Counted from the stretch's first letter, positions 1 to 8,478 are shown. The stretch: DNA of 10,649 nt from Pseudomonadota bacterium (GCA_021841985.1 JAKCCP010000045.1:1-10649); one strand, 5' to 3'. Numbers and translations: made by a program. Notes: generated by a model from the letters alone, not told the origin.

Positions 1-845
<845 letters not shown>

Positions 846-853
846 GGCCGGAA

Positions 854-880
854 CCGCGCGGAGGGGGTGCCCCCGCGCGG
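854..880 (-). promoter_or_regulatory. GC-rich hairpin between the binding-protein and ATPase genes
   Basis: A near-perfect inverted repeat (left arm 854-867 with one bulged base, right arm 870-880) fills most of the 42-bp gap. It has no T-tract, so it is not a standard terminator. Hairpins here in ABC importer operons often stabilise the upstream binding-protein mRNA or reduce expression of the ATPase. That role is inference from position. The downstream ATG lacks a good Shine-Dalgarno, which fits lower ATPase expression. Confidence 0.5.
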
Positions 881-887
881 CGCGAGA

Positions 888-1967
888 TCAGAAATTATAC
901 TGGTTCATATTCTCTTTGGTCACGCCGACCCAGCCGGCGCCGTAGAGCAGATTGGGCCGCGCCGCATTCGGCGTGGTGAGGTTGGTATAGCCGCTCAGGC
1001 CGAGATCGAGGCCGGCCTTGATCGCGGCGCGCTGCTTGGCGAGCGTCATCACCGCGAGGATGTTCATGGCGTAGCCGGCGACCGCCGGATCCCAGAACTG
1101 GATATAGTCGATATCGCCGTTCTTGAGGTACTGGCCGGCGACGGAGACGAGGCCGGTGCCGGAGAAGAACAGTTTGCCGGCGAGGCCGCGCTCGGCGATC
1201 AGCCGGCCGGCGCCAGCGGAGGTCGGCATCGGGCCGCCGAGAATGCCCTTGAGGTTGGGATAGGCGGTCAGCACCTCCTTGAGCTTGTTGTAGTCGGTAT
1301 TGGCGTCGTCATAGGTCTCGATGCGCTTCGTCACCTCGAACATTTTCGGGAAATGCTGCTTCTGATAGGCGATGCCGCCGTCGATCCATTCGTTCTGCGA
1401 TTGCGAGGTGAGGCTGCCGACGGTGCAGACATAACCGCCCTCGCCGCCCATCTGGCCGCCGAGGACTTCCATCAGCTTGGCGCCATAGGCACGGTTGTCG
1501 AAGGCCTCGATGTCGTAATCGGTGTTCATGAGGTTGGAGGCCTCGTGCGAGATCACCACGATGCCCTGGGCACGGGCCTTCTTCAGCACCGGCTCGACCG
1601 CCTCCACCGAGAAGGGAACGATGCAGATGGCATCGACGCCCTGGGCGATCAGGCTCTCGACGATCTGGACCTGCGCCGCGGCGTCGGCCTGGCTCGGCCC
1701 GACCATCCAGGTGTCGTGGCCGGTATCGGCCTTGAACTGCTTGACGCCTTCGCGCATCCGGTCGAACCAGGCGATGCCATCGACCTTGACGACGGTCGCC
1801 ATCGAGAATTTCTTGCCGACCGCCTTGGCGGTGATCGCCGGCGATACCTTCGCGGTATCGACCGGGCCGGAGGCGGCGAAGGCGCGCGGCATCCCGAGGC
1901 CCGCTCCGAGACCGGCGCCGGCCAGGGCGGCGAGCGAGAGCGTGTTGAAATCGCGGCGTGTGACCAT
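888..1967 (-). CDS. Periplasmic sugar ABC transporter substrate-binding protein (LsrB/RhaS-like, type 1 fold), Tat signal
   Basis: This 359-residue protein captures the substrate in the periplasm for the adjacent ATPase. The N-terminus has a twin-arginine signal, TRRDFN (residues 3-8), then an Ala/Gly/Leu-rich core and an AFA-A cleavage site near residue 31. The mature part has the ribose/galactose-binding-protein layout. QIVESLIAQGVDAICIVP, the EAVEPVLKKA helix and the C-terminal end KENMNQYNF match the LsrB/RhaS branch, where E. coli LsrB as I recall it ends in KENIGKYDF. The start at 1967 is preceded by a strong GGAGG at 1976-1980 with 8-bp spacing. It lies 22 bp after deoC, so the two are almost surely cotranscribed. 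Database names such as 'autoinducer 2 binding protein' would follow from family similarity alone. Beside deoC and deoR, a deoxyribose or deoxynucleoside ligand is a better guess, but it is unproven. Confidence 0.92.
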   Translation of the reverse strand: MVTRRDFNTLSLAALAGAGLGAGLGMPRAFAASGPVDTAKVSPAITAKAVGKKFSMATVVKVDGIAWFDRMREGVKQFKADTGHDTWMVGPSQADAAAQVQIVESLIAQGVDAICIVPFSVEAVEPVLKKARAQGIVVISHEASNLMNTDYDIEAFDNRAYGAKLMEVLGGQMGGEGGYVCTVGSLTSQSQNEWIDGGIAYQKQHFPKMFEVTKRIETYDDANTDYNKLKEVLTAYPNLKGILGGPMPTSAGAGRLIAERGLAGKLFFSGTGLVSVAGQYLKNGDIDYIQFWDPAVAGYAMNILAVMTLAKQRAAIKAGLDLGLSGYTNLTTPNAARPNLLYGAGWVGVTKENMNQYNF

Positions 1968-1975
1968 GGTTTTTT

Positions 1976-1980
1976 CCTCC
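1976..1980 (-). promoter_or_regulatory. Strong Shine-Dalgarno of the substrate-binding protein gene
   Basis: On the minus strand GGAGG lies 8 bases (AAAAAACC) before the ATG. It is the clearest ribosome binding site in this operon and contrasts with the weak site of the ATPase gene. This fits the usual excess of binding protein over ATPase. Confidence 0.8.
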
Positions 1981-1989
1981 CGTTGATTT

Positions 1990-2706
1990 TTAATGGATGC
2001 CGGCCGCCACCGAGGCGACGCCGATGAGGGTGAGGCTGGCGCTGACGCCGAGGCGGTTCGCGCCGGCGGCGATCATGGCGTTCGCGGCGGCGGCGGTGCG
2101 GATGCCGCCCGACGCCTTGACCCCGATCCTCGGCCCGACGATGCCGCGCATCAGCGCGACATCGGCGATGGTCGCGCCGCCGCCGCCATAGCCGGTCGAG
2201 GTTTTGACGAAATCCGCGCCGGCGGCGACGGCCAGCGTGCAGGCGGCGATCTTCTCCGCTTCCGTCAGCAGCGCCGCCTCGATGATGACCTTGAGCAGCG
2301 CCGCCGGCACCGCCCGCCGCACCGCCGCGATGTCGGCGCGGACGGCATCGTGATCGCCCGCTTTCAACGCGCCGATCGCGATCACCATGTCGATCTCGGC
2401 GGCGCCGTCGGCCACCGCCCGCGCCGCCTCGGCCGCCTTGTTGGCCGCCGGTGTCGCGCCGAAGGGGAAGGCGACCACCGAACACACCGCAACCGGCGCC
2501 GCCGCCAGCGCCCGGCGCGCCTCGGCGACCCAGAGCGGGTTGACGCAGACCGCATGGAACCCGAAAGCGGCCGCTTCCTCACAGAGTTGGCGCACCTCCA
2601 CCGCGGTCGCGTCGGGGCGGAGGAGGGTGTGGTCGATCAGCGCGGCGAGCGCGGCCGGGGCAAGCGCAACGGGGGCAAGCGCAGCGGGGGCAAGCGCGTC
2701 GTTCAT
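1990..2706 (-). CDS. deoC: Deoxyribose-phosphate aldolase (DERA, EC 4.1.2.4)
   Basis: This 238-residue class I aldolase cleaves 2-deoxyribose-5-phosphate to acetaldehyde and glyceraldehyde-3-phosphate in the cytoplasm. Family landmarks in order are LIDHTLL (23-29), VCVNP (53-57), EIDMV with Asp106, KVIIEAALLT (139-148), Schiff-base Lys168 in DFVKTSTGY, and the second active-site lysine Lys197 in GVKASGGIRT. These match E. coli DeoC Asp102, Lys167 and Lys201. The ATG at 2704-2706 is chosen because a GGGAGGGG stretch lies upstream and the DERA homology begins about 20 residues in. The frame stays open further upstream, but that part is unlike any DERA. The first 20 residues are a low-complexity LAPxA repeat. 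It is the first gene of the minus-strand operon with the ABC transporter genes and is divergent from deoR. The product of catalysis removes the likely DeoR inducer. Confidence 0.96.
   Translation of the reverse strand: MNDALAPAALAPVALAPAALAALIDHTLLRPDATAVEVRQLCEEAAAFGFHAVCVNPLWVAEARRALAAAPVAVCSVVAFPFGATPAANKAAEAARAVADGAAEIDMVIAIGALKAGDHDAVRADIAAVRRAVPAALLKVIIEAALLTEAEKIAACTLAVAAGADFVKTSTGYGGGGATIADVALMRGIVGPRIGVKASGGIRTAAAANAMIAAGANRLGVSASLTLIGVASVAAGIH
2657..2701. repeat. 15-bp tandem repeat, three copies, at the deoC 5' end
   Basis: The unit GGGGCAAGCGCAACG and two variants start at 2657, 2672 and 2687. The 15-bp period is five codons, so it encodes LAPxA repeats in the extreme N-terminus of DeoC without breaking the frame. 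Slippage would change the protein length by five residues per event. Confidence 0.85.
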
Positions 2707-2755
2707 GCGGGCCTGAAACCCCTCCCTGGATTGCCGGCGGGGCCGGCGTGTTTGC

Positions 2756-2769
2756 GTGACAGGTGTCAC
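2756..2769. promoter_or_regulatory. Candidate operator palindrome, GTGACA-N2-TGTCAC
   Basis: Two perfect 6-base arms (2756-2761 and 2764-2769) flank a GG centre in the deoC-deoR gap. The two arms face each other as in a dimer site. It lies 50 bp before the deoC start and 76 bp before the deoR start, in the only AT-enriched part of the gap. A role in control of the divergent pair is inferred from position and symmetry. Confidence 0.5.
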
Positions 2770-2772
2770 ATT

Positions 2773-2788
2773 TGTGATAAGCTTCACA
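2773..2788. promoter_or_regulatory. Candidate DeoR or CRP-type operator, TGTGA-N6-TCACA
   Basis: Perfect 5-base arms TGTGA (2773-2777) and TCACA (2784-2788) are separated by six bases. The 16-bp length and the TGT...ACA ends match the E. coli deo operator (TGTTAGAATTCTAACA). The arms also equal the E. coli CRP consensus half-sites. Since a DeoR orthologue starts 57 bp away, DeoR is my first choice for the ligand, with a CRP/FNR-family protein second. Only the symmetry is seen directly; the binder is inference. Confidence 0.55.
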
Positions 2789-2844
2789 TCAGGCGGCGGG
2801 CGAGTCAAGCGAGGCCGATGGTCGGGACAACGGAGCGGCGTTCG

Positions 2845-3669
2845 ATGGACGGGGGGAGCGCCACGCGGCGCGATCGGCGCCTGCAGGCGCTTGGCCGGCT
2901 GGTGCAGGCCCAGGGTGCGCTGCGGCTGACCGATGCGGCGCGGGCGCTCGACGTCTCGCCGATGACGTTGCGGCGCGACCTCGCTGGCGACGCTTCGGCG
3001 GCGCGGGATCTCGCGCTGCTCGGCGGCCATGTGACGCTGGCGTCTTCCGCCGGACCGCTCGCGCCGCGCGCCGGCCGCTATGTGCTGGATCGCGAGCAGG
3101 AAAGCCAGGCGGCGGCGAAGCGGGCGGCGGCGCACCACGCGGCGCGGCTGGTGCGCGAAGGCGACACGCTGTTCATCGATTGCGGCACCACCCTCCCCTA
3201 TCTGGTCGCGGCGCTGCCGGAGGGCATCGCGCTCACCGTGGTGTGCTACGCCCTCAACATCGCCAATCTCGCCTGCCGGCGGCCGCACACCCAGGTCGTG
3301 CTGCTGGGCGGCGTGTTTCACCCCTCCTCGGCCACGTTCTCGGCCGAGGAGGGGCCGGATCATCTCCGCCGGCTCGGCATCACGCGCGGCTTCTTCTCAG
3401 CCGGCGGGGTCGATCCGGGGCGCGGCGCGAGCTGCTGGAACTTCCACGAGGTGCCGATCAAGCAGGCCGCCCTGGCGGCGGCGCAGCGCCGCCATCTGGT
3501 CATCGATCACACCAAGTTCGGACGCGCCAAGCCCGCCTTCTTCGCCCCCTTGTCGGCGTTCGACAGCATCATCTGCGATGCCGCCGTGGACGCGGCGACC
3601 CGCGCCGTGTTCGCTGATCCGCGGCTGGATTTAGCGCCACGGCAAGCCAATGGCGGGGCCGGTCGATAA
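2845..3669 (+). CDS. deoR: DeoR-family transcriptional repressor, probable orthologue of E. coli DeoR
   Basis: This 274-residue protein has an N-terminal winged helix-turn-helix, LTDAARALDVSPMTLRRDL (residues 28-46), and a DeoR C-terminal sugar-phosphate sensor. The sensor shows FIDCGTT (110-116), VVLLGGVFHPSSATF (151-165), SAGGVDPGRGASCWNFHEVP (185-204) and IDHTKFGR (220-227). From memory of E. coli DeoR, the short linker after the HTH, LLGG, FFDCGTT, GGEFHASNA, AAGVHVSKGATCFNLEELP and VDHSKFG all align in order. That places it with true DeoR rather than GlpR-like relatives, so the expected effector is deoxyribose-5-phosphate. I chose the ATG at 2845 because GGAG at 2832-2835 is well spaced. 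An upstream in-frame ATG at 2818 has only GAGG three bases away. It is divergent from deoC, as expected for local repression and autoregulation. The C-terminal 15 residues or so look unrelated to DeoR. Confidence 0.93.
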   Translation: MDGGSATRRDRRLQALGRLVQAQGALRLTDAARALDVSPMTLRRDLAGDASAARDLALLGGHVTLASSAGPLAPRAGRYVLDREQESQAAAKRAAAHHAARLVREGDTLFIDCGTTLPYLVAALPEGIALTVVCYALNIANLACRRPHTQVVLLGGVFHPSSATFSAEEGPDHLRRLGITRGFFSAGGVDPGRGASCWNFHEVPIKQAALAAAQRRHLVIDHTKFGRAKPAFFAPLSAFDSIICDAAVDAATRAVFADPRLDLAPRQANGGAGR

Positions 3670-3844
3670 CTGAAATGGACCCCATGATGAAGACCAGGCG
3701 CCGGGGAAATTAAGTTGGCAGTGGCGCCGTTGCGACTGACTTGAAGGGGCAGCGGACGGTTGACCCGCCGAGCGCGCGGCCGGAGCGGGGACGCGGCGGG
3801 ATGCAGGCTCGCGCGCGGGCGGATTGCCGTCCTGTTCCGCGGCC
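3670..3844. other. Convergent gap between deoR and aqpZ, no gene found
   Basis: These 175 bp have no credible coding sequence on either strand. The first 50 bases or so are AT-richer than the surroundings and begin with TGAAATGGACCCC, which reminds me of DNA at the ends of IS21-type elements, but I see no terminal inverted repeat pair. A GC-rich stem is possible between CCCGCCG (3764-3770) and CGGCGGG (3794-3800), but it has no T-tract, so it is a weak terminator candidate for either convergent gene. Confidence 0.4.
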
Positions 3845-4555
3845 TCAGTTCAGGTCGTCGTTGAGGACGGAGCGGTAGATGACCGCACCGAGCAGCCCAC
3901 CGATGATCGGCGCAACCCAGAACAGCCAGAGTTGCTCGATCGCCCCGCCGCCGACGTACACCGCGACGCCGGTACTGCGCGCCGGGTTGACCGAAGTGTT
4001 GTCCACCGGAATGCTGATGAGATGGATGAGGGTCAGACACAAACCGATGGCGATGCCCGCGAAGCCTTGCGGCGCCCGCTTGGCGGTAGAGCCGAGAATC
4101 ACCAACACAAACATCGCGGTGAGCACGATTTCAGTCACCAGTGCTGACAGCATCGAATATCCGCCGGGCGAACGGATGCCGTAGCCGTTGGTGGCAAAGC
4201 CATTGGATAGGCTGAATCCGGCCTTGCCGCTGGCAATCACATATAGAACACCTGCAGCGGCGACTGCGCCAAGTACCTGTGAGACCACATACGGCAGTAG
4301 CTGGGCGCCAGGCAGACGATTGCCCGCCCACAGGCCCACCGACACGGCCGGATTGAAATGTCCGCCGGAAATCGGCCCGACGGCGTAAACCATGGTCAAC
4401 ACCGTGAGGCCGAATGCCAACGCCACCCCGGCGAAGCCGATGCCCAGTTGGGGAAACGCCGCTGACAGAACCGCACTGCCGCAGCCGCCCAGTACCAGCC
4501 AGAATGTGCCGAAGAACTCGGCCCCATACTGCCTTGCGCCATATTGTTGTTCCAT
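3845..4555 (-). CDS. aqpZ: Aquaporin Z (MIP family water channel)
   Basis: This 236-residue inner-membrane channel would conduct water in osmotic adjustment. It follows E. coli AqpZ almost throughout: [18 protein letters not shown] at 13-30, first pore loop GGHFNPAVS (64-72) and second loop NTSVNPARS (186-194). The selectivity filter residues Phe48, His178, Thr187 and Arg193 correspond to E. coli Phe43, His174, Thr183 and Arg189, the water-selective set, and not the wider glycerol-facilitator set. One visible difference is VGPISGG where E. coli has VGHISGG. The ATG at 4553-4555 has GAGGA about 6 bases upstream. Base composition stands out: sample 60-base lines inside the gene contain 32, 37 and 33 G+C (53-62%), against 46-47 (77-78%) in nearby genes. 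This suggests acquisition from a lower-GC donor. Neighbours on both sides are unrelated in function. Confidence 0.96.
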   Translation of the reverse strand: MEQQYGARQYGAEFFGTFWLVLGGCGSAVLSAAFPQLGIGFAGVALAFGLTVLTMVYAVGPISGGHFNPAVSVGLWAGNRLPGAQLLPYVVSQVLGAVAAAGVLYVIASGKAGFSLSNGFATNGYGIRSPGGYSMLSALVTEIVLTAMFVLVILGSTAKRAPQGFAGIAIGLCLTLIHLISIPVDNTSVNPARSTGVAVYVGGGAIEQLWLFWVAPIIGGLLGAVIYRSVLNDDLN

Positions 4556-4623
4556 CGCGGATCCTCATCGAGATGCAAGGTGTGGCGTCAACCCCCACGA
4601 TACCGCCCTCGGTTAGCGAGACA

Positions 4624-4643
4624 CCGGATGGAACTCTATCCGG
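4624..4643. repeat. Inverted repeat CCGGAT-N8-ATCCGG beside the CPT remnant stop
   Basis: Six-base perfect arms at 4624-4629 and 4638-4643 surround an 8-base loop. The structure overlaps the stop codon of the phosphotransferase remnant. It has no T-tract. It may mark the point where the gene was broken or may be chance; the sequence alone does not decide. Confidence 0.4.
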
Positions 4644-4812
4644 CGGGGGAGACCGCGGCAAGAGCAGCAAGATTGGGCAGTGCCGACTGGCAATCGGCCA
4701 TCGTGACGCGCAGGAACGGCCTGGTGATGATCGCTGGCAAAGCCCGCGCCGTCGAACTCTTCCCGACGCTTCCGACACCGTTCAGGATGACGGCTTGCGG
4801 CGTCGGTTCCAC
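4636..4812 (-). pseudogene. Truncated chloramphenicol phosphotransferase-like (CPT family) P-loop gene fragment
   Basis: A GTG at 4810-4812 with GAGG seven bases upstream opens a 58-residue frame ending in TAG at 4636-4638. Residues 7-36 (AVILNGVGSVGKSSTARAL and the following PAIITRPFLRV) read as the N-terminal P-loop of the CPT-like family, which typically has an N-G-x-x-S-V/A-G-K-S/T-S motif, an ARAL helix, then PFLHV and a downstream aspartate. The Walker A GVGSVGKS (12-19) is intact. After residue 37 the family pattern is lost, and the frame stops at about one third of the usual 170-190 residues. The catalytic Asp and the phosphate-transfer half are therefore missing. I read it as a decayed remnant and expect no resistance function. 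A short expressed peptide cannot be excluded. It sits in the lower-GC patch with aqpZ (38 of 60 G+C at 4681-4740). Confidence 0.68.
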
Positions 4813-4945
4813 GGCGGTCCTCGATCGCGCTTGCCTGATCCTCGTGGTTATGGGTGCGCGCGGTTGGTCCGGCAATGGCCGCGTCAGGCCGGCGGCTCCC
4901 GACGCGGCCCGCGCGGGCGGGAAATCTCCCCTGCGGCGGCTGCGC

Positions 4946-4974
4946 TTGCCGCCGCGCCGCGCCTTGGCTAGGGT
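4946..4974 (+). promoter_or_regulatory. Candidate promoter for the aminotransferase-GNAT run
   Basis: TTGCCG (4946-4951) and TAGGGT (4969-4974) are 17 bp apart. The first matches four of six and the second three of six positions of the sigma-70 consensus, which is typical of weak promoters in GC-rich alphaproteobacteria. Transcription would start near 4981, giving a leader of about 60 bases that includes the 13-bp duplication. This is pattern evidence only. Confidence 0.35.
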
Positions 4975-4991
4975 CGCGCGGTTTTTTCCGT

Positions 4992-5020
4992 CCCGAGAGA
5001 CGATCCCGAGAGACGATCCC
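4992..5020. repeat. 13-bp tandem duplication in the leader of the aminotransferase operon
   Basis: CCCGAGAGACGAT occurs at 4992-5004 and again at 5005-5017, followed by CCC. Two exact copies point to a recent slippage or duplication. It lies 22 bp before the start codon and could affect leader structure. Confidence 0.8.
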
Positions 5021-5036
5021 TCTTGCACGAATGTAG

Positions 5037-6245
<1,209 letters not shown>

Positions 6246-6250
6246 CGGCG

Positions 6251-7453
6251 ATGCCGCCGCTCGCCGAGCGCCTGAGACGGATCCCGCCGGCGGCGACGGT
6301 CGCGATGACGGCGCGGGCGCGGGCCCTGCGCGAGGGCGGGGCCGATGTCATCGCGCTCTCGATCGGCGAGCCCGATTTCCCGACGCCGCCGCACGCGATC
6401 GAGGCGGCGCTGGCGGCGGCGCGGCGCGGCGAGACGAAATATCCGCCGCAGGATGGCACGCGGGCGCTGAAAGAGGCGGTGCAGCGCAAATTCCAGCGCG
6501 ACCAGGGGCTCGATTACGCCCTCGATGAGATCATGGTCGCCAATGGCGGCAAGCAGGTGATCTTCAACGCCCTGATGGCGGCCGTCGATCCGGGCGCGGA
6601 GATCATCATCCCGGCCCCCTACTGGGCTTCCTATTCGCTGCTCGCCGAACTCGCGGGCGGCCGCGTCGTCCCCGTCCCGTGTCCGGAATCGGCCGGGTTC
6701 CACCTCCGCGCCGAGGATCTCGCGGGCGCGATCACCGCGCGCACCCGGCTTCTGATCCTGAATTTCCCCAACAACCCGACCGGCGCCGCCTGCGGACCCG
6801 AGGAGATGGCGGCGATCGGGCGGGTTTTGCTCGATCATCCCGATATCTGGGTGCTCGCCGACGATATTTACGAGCATCTGCTCTATGACGGGTTCCGCTA
6901 TGTCACGCTGGCCGCCGCCGAGCCGCGGCTTCGCGAGCGGGTGGTGACGGTCTCCGGCGCCTCAAAAACCTATGCCATGACCGGCTGGCGGATCGGCTTC
7001 TGCGCCGGGCCGCGCGATCTGATCCGCGCCATGGTCAATATGCAGGGCCAGGCGACGGCGGGGGTCTCCAGCATCGGCCAGGCCGCCGCCGCCGCCGCCC
7101 TCGACGGGCCGCAGGAGTTTCTCGCCGAGCGCCTCGCCGTCTATCGCCGCCGCCGCGATCTGCTCCTCGATCTCCTGGCCGCGGCGCCGGGCGTTTCCTG
7201 TCACAGGCCGGAAGGCGCGTTCTACCTCTTTCCCAACATCGCCGGCTGTCTCGGCCGCCAGAGCGCCGGCGGGCGGGAGATCGCGACCGATACCGATTTT
7301 GCTGTCGCCCTCCTCGAAGAACAGCATGTCGCGGTGGTGCAGGGGGCGGCGTTCGGCATGAGCCCCTATCTCCGCCTGAGCTATGCCACCTCGGAGGCGG
7401 CGCTCGAGGCGGCGGGGCGGCGCATCATCAGCTTTTGTCAGAGCCTGCGCTGA
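6251..7453 (+). CDS. Class I aminotransferase, diverged tandem paralogue of the upstream gene
   Basis: It is also 400 residues and aligns with its neighbour without any gap: Lys101, Asn175, Asp204, Tyr207, Schiff-base Lys239, Arg247 and Arg375 fall at identical positions. Of the first 60 residues 30 are identical by my count. It is thus an old tandem duplicate with all residues needed for PLP catalysis. Differences cluster near the substrate: PAPYWASYSL instead of [19 protein letters not shown] instead of [17 protein letters not shown] instead of GCSKAYAM, and ATAGVSSIGQ instead of [10 protein letters not shown], losing an Asn-Pro close to the active site. The substrate may therefore differ from aspartate. 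The 5-bp gap implies translational coupling. Its last bases overlap the start of the GNAT gene. Composition is very GC-rich (47 of 60 at 6361-6420). Confidence 0.9.
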   Translation: MPPLAERLRRIPPAATVAMTARARALREGGADVIALSIGEPDFPTPPHAIEAALAAARRGETKYPPQDGTRALKEAVQRKFQRDQGLDYALDEIMVANGGKQVIFNALMAAVDPGAEIIIPAPYWASYSLLAELAGGRVVPVPCPESAGFHLRAEDLAGAITARTRLLILNFPNNPTGAACGPEEMAAIGRVLLDHPDIWVLADDIYEHLLYDGFRYVTLAAAEPRLRERVVTVSGASKTYAMTGWRIGFCAGPRDLIRAMVNMQGQATAGVSSIGQAAAAAALDGPQEFLAERLAVYRRRRDLLLDLLAAAPGVSCHRPEGAFYLFPNIAGCLGRQSAGGREIATDTDFAVALLEEQHVAVVQGAAFGMSPYLRLSYATSEAALEAAGRRIISFCQSLR

Positions 7454-8415
7454 CCCGGGCCGAACCCCGTGCCGAATTGCGCATCCGTCCGGCCCATGAC
7501 GACGATGCCGCCGGGATCGTGGCGCTGCAAGCGGCGGGGGCGGCGGAATTGCCGGGCGCCGCGCCGCCGCCGCGCCCGCTTCCCGCCTTGCGCGAGGGGG
7601 GTGTTTTCGTCGCCGTCGAAGGGCGGCGGATGGTCGGGCTCGCCGCCATTGCGCCGCATGACGCCGAGGGCGGGTTCGAGATCAGCCATCTCCTGGTGGC
7701 GCGGGAGGCGCGCGGGCGGGGTCTGGCAGGGCGGCTGCTGGCGGCCGCCGAATCTTCGGCGCCGGAGGCGCGGCGCCTCGTCCTCTGGTGCGACACACGG
7801 GCCGACGCCGGGCAGCGGTTTTTCGAGAAGCACAGTTTCCTGCGCGATGGCCCGATCCGCGTCGATGCCGCGCAGGGCCTCGCTTTCGGCTATGCCAAGC
7901 CGTGCGCCGGCATCGCGGTCGCGGCCCTCGACGCTGCCGCCGCTGCCTCGGCGGATCGCCGGCTCGGTGACATCTTGTCCGCGACGGCGGCCGAGGACGA
8001 GGCGGTGCCGCTGGCCTCACCGGCCGAGGCGCGGCGCTATTGGCGCGGCGTTTCGGCCGAGGTCGCCGGCGGCCAGAGGGTGCTGATCGCCGGCTGGGTC
8101 GATGGCGTGCTCGCCGGCTCGGTGCAGCTCGACATCAACACCCCGCCCTACCAGGACCACCGCGCCGAGGTGCAGCATCTCCTGATACTGCCCGCCTATC
8201 GCGCCGGCGGCCTTGCGGAGGCGCTGATGCGGGCGGTGGAAACCGCCGCGCGCCGGCATGGGCGGCGGCTTTTGACGCTGAACGCCATCGCCGGCGGCCC
8301 GGCGGAGGCGCTGGCGCGCGGCCTCGGCTGGCGCGAGGGCGGACGTATCCCGGGCTTCACCGTCACCGCCCGGGGCATGCCATGCGATGCGCTGTTTTTC
8401 TGGAAGGAAGCCTGA
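7435..8415 (+). CDS. Two-domain GNAT N-acetyltransferase
   Basis: This 326-residue protein carries two GNAT folds and should transfer acetyl from acetyl-CoA to an amine. Domain 1 (about residues 15-155) has the acetyl-CoA loop REARGRGLAGRLL (90-102) and WCDTRADAGQRFFEKHSF (118-135). Domain 2 (about 205-324) has HRAEVQHLLILPAYRAGGLA (242-261), LLTLNAI (279-285), LARGLGWREGGRIPGF (293-308) and a FFWKEA end. As I recall it, this resembles tabtoxin-resistance-type (Ttr) acetyltransferases. The domain 2 CoA loop is degenerate (RAGGLA instead of RGxGIG), so domain 1 may do the CoA binding. The start is uncertain: TTG at 7435 overlaps the previous gene by 19 bp, CTG at 7450 overlaps its stop, and TTG at 7477 lies right before the first beta strand. 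No start has a clear Shine-Dalgarno, so coupling to the upstream aminotransferase is likely. The substrate is unknown. Confidence 0.85.
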   Translation: MSEPALTRAEPRAELRIRPAHDDDAAGIVALQAAGAAELPGAAPPPRPLPALREGGVFVAVEGRRMVGLAAIAPHDAEGGFEISHLLVAREARGRGLAGRLLAAAESSAPEARRLVLWCDTRADAGQRFFEKHSFLRDGPIRVDAAQGLAFGYAKPCAGIAVAALDAAAAASADRRLGDILSATAAEDEAVPLASPAEARRYWRGVSAEVAGGQRVLIAGWVDGVLAGSVQLDINTPPYQDHRAEVQHLLILPAYRAGGLAEALMRAVETAARRHGRRLLTLNAIAGGPAEALARGLGWREGGRIPGFTVTARGMPCDALFFWKEA

Positions 8416-8441
8416 AGGACTTGTCCCCGGTTTCCCGAAGC

Positions 8442-8477
8442 GGCAGTGCCGCAGGCACTGCCCAGGGAAAGTTTTTT
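8442..8477 (+). terminator. Rho-independent-like terminator, first hairpin
   Basis: GGCAGTGCC (8442-8450), loop GCA, GGCACTGCC (8454-8462) form a perfect 9-bp stem starting 27 bp after the GNAT stop. A short purine-rich stretch and then six T (8472-8477) follow. It would end the aminotransferase-GNAT transcript. The T-run is a little far from the stem, so the second hairpin may be needed. Confidence 0.7.
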
Positions 8478-8478
8478 G

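Noticed and set aside
2733..2747. GCCGGC-N3-GCCGGC in the deoC leader as an operator
   Set aside because: Such GC-rich palindromes occur by chance at this base composition. The TGTGA/GTGACA palindromes are far better candidates.
2818..2844. Upstream ATG (2818) as the deoR start
   Set aside because: The GAGG before it is only three bases away. The ATG at 2845 has GGAG at a better distance, and the added nine residues are not family-like. It remains a possible alternative.
2707..3363. N-terminal extension of the deoC frame up to base 3363
   Set aside because: The extension is antisense to deoR, has no homology to DERA, and the ATG at 2706 has a ribosome site and gives the normal family length.
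4556..4778. Frameshifted continuation of the CPT remnant toward aqpZ
   Set aside because: No CPT motif is visible in either other minus-strand frame here, so I could not support a longer pseudogene.
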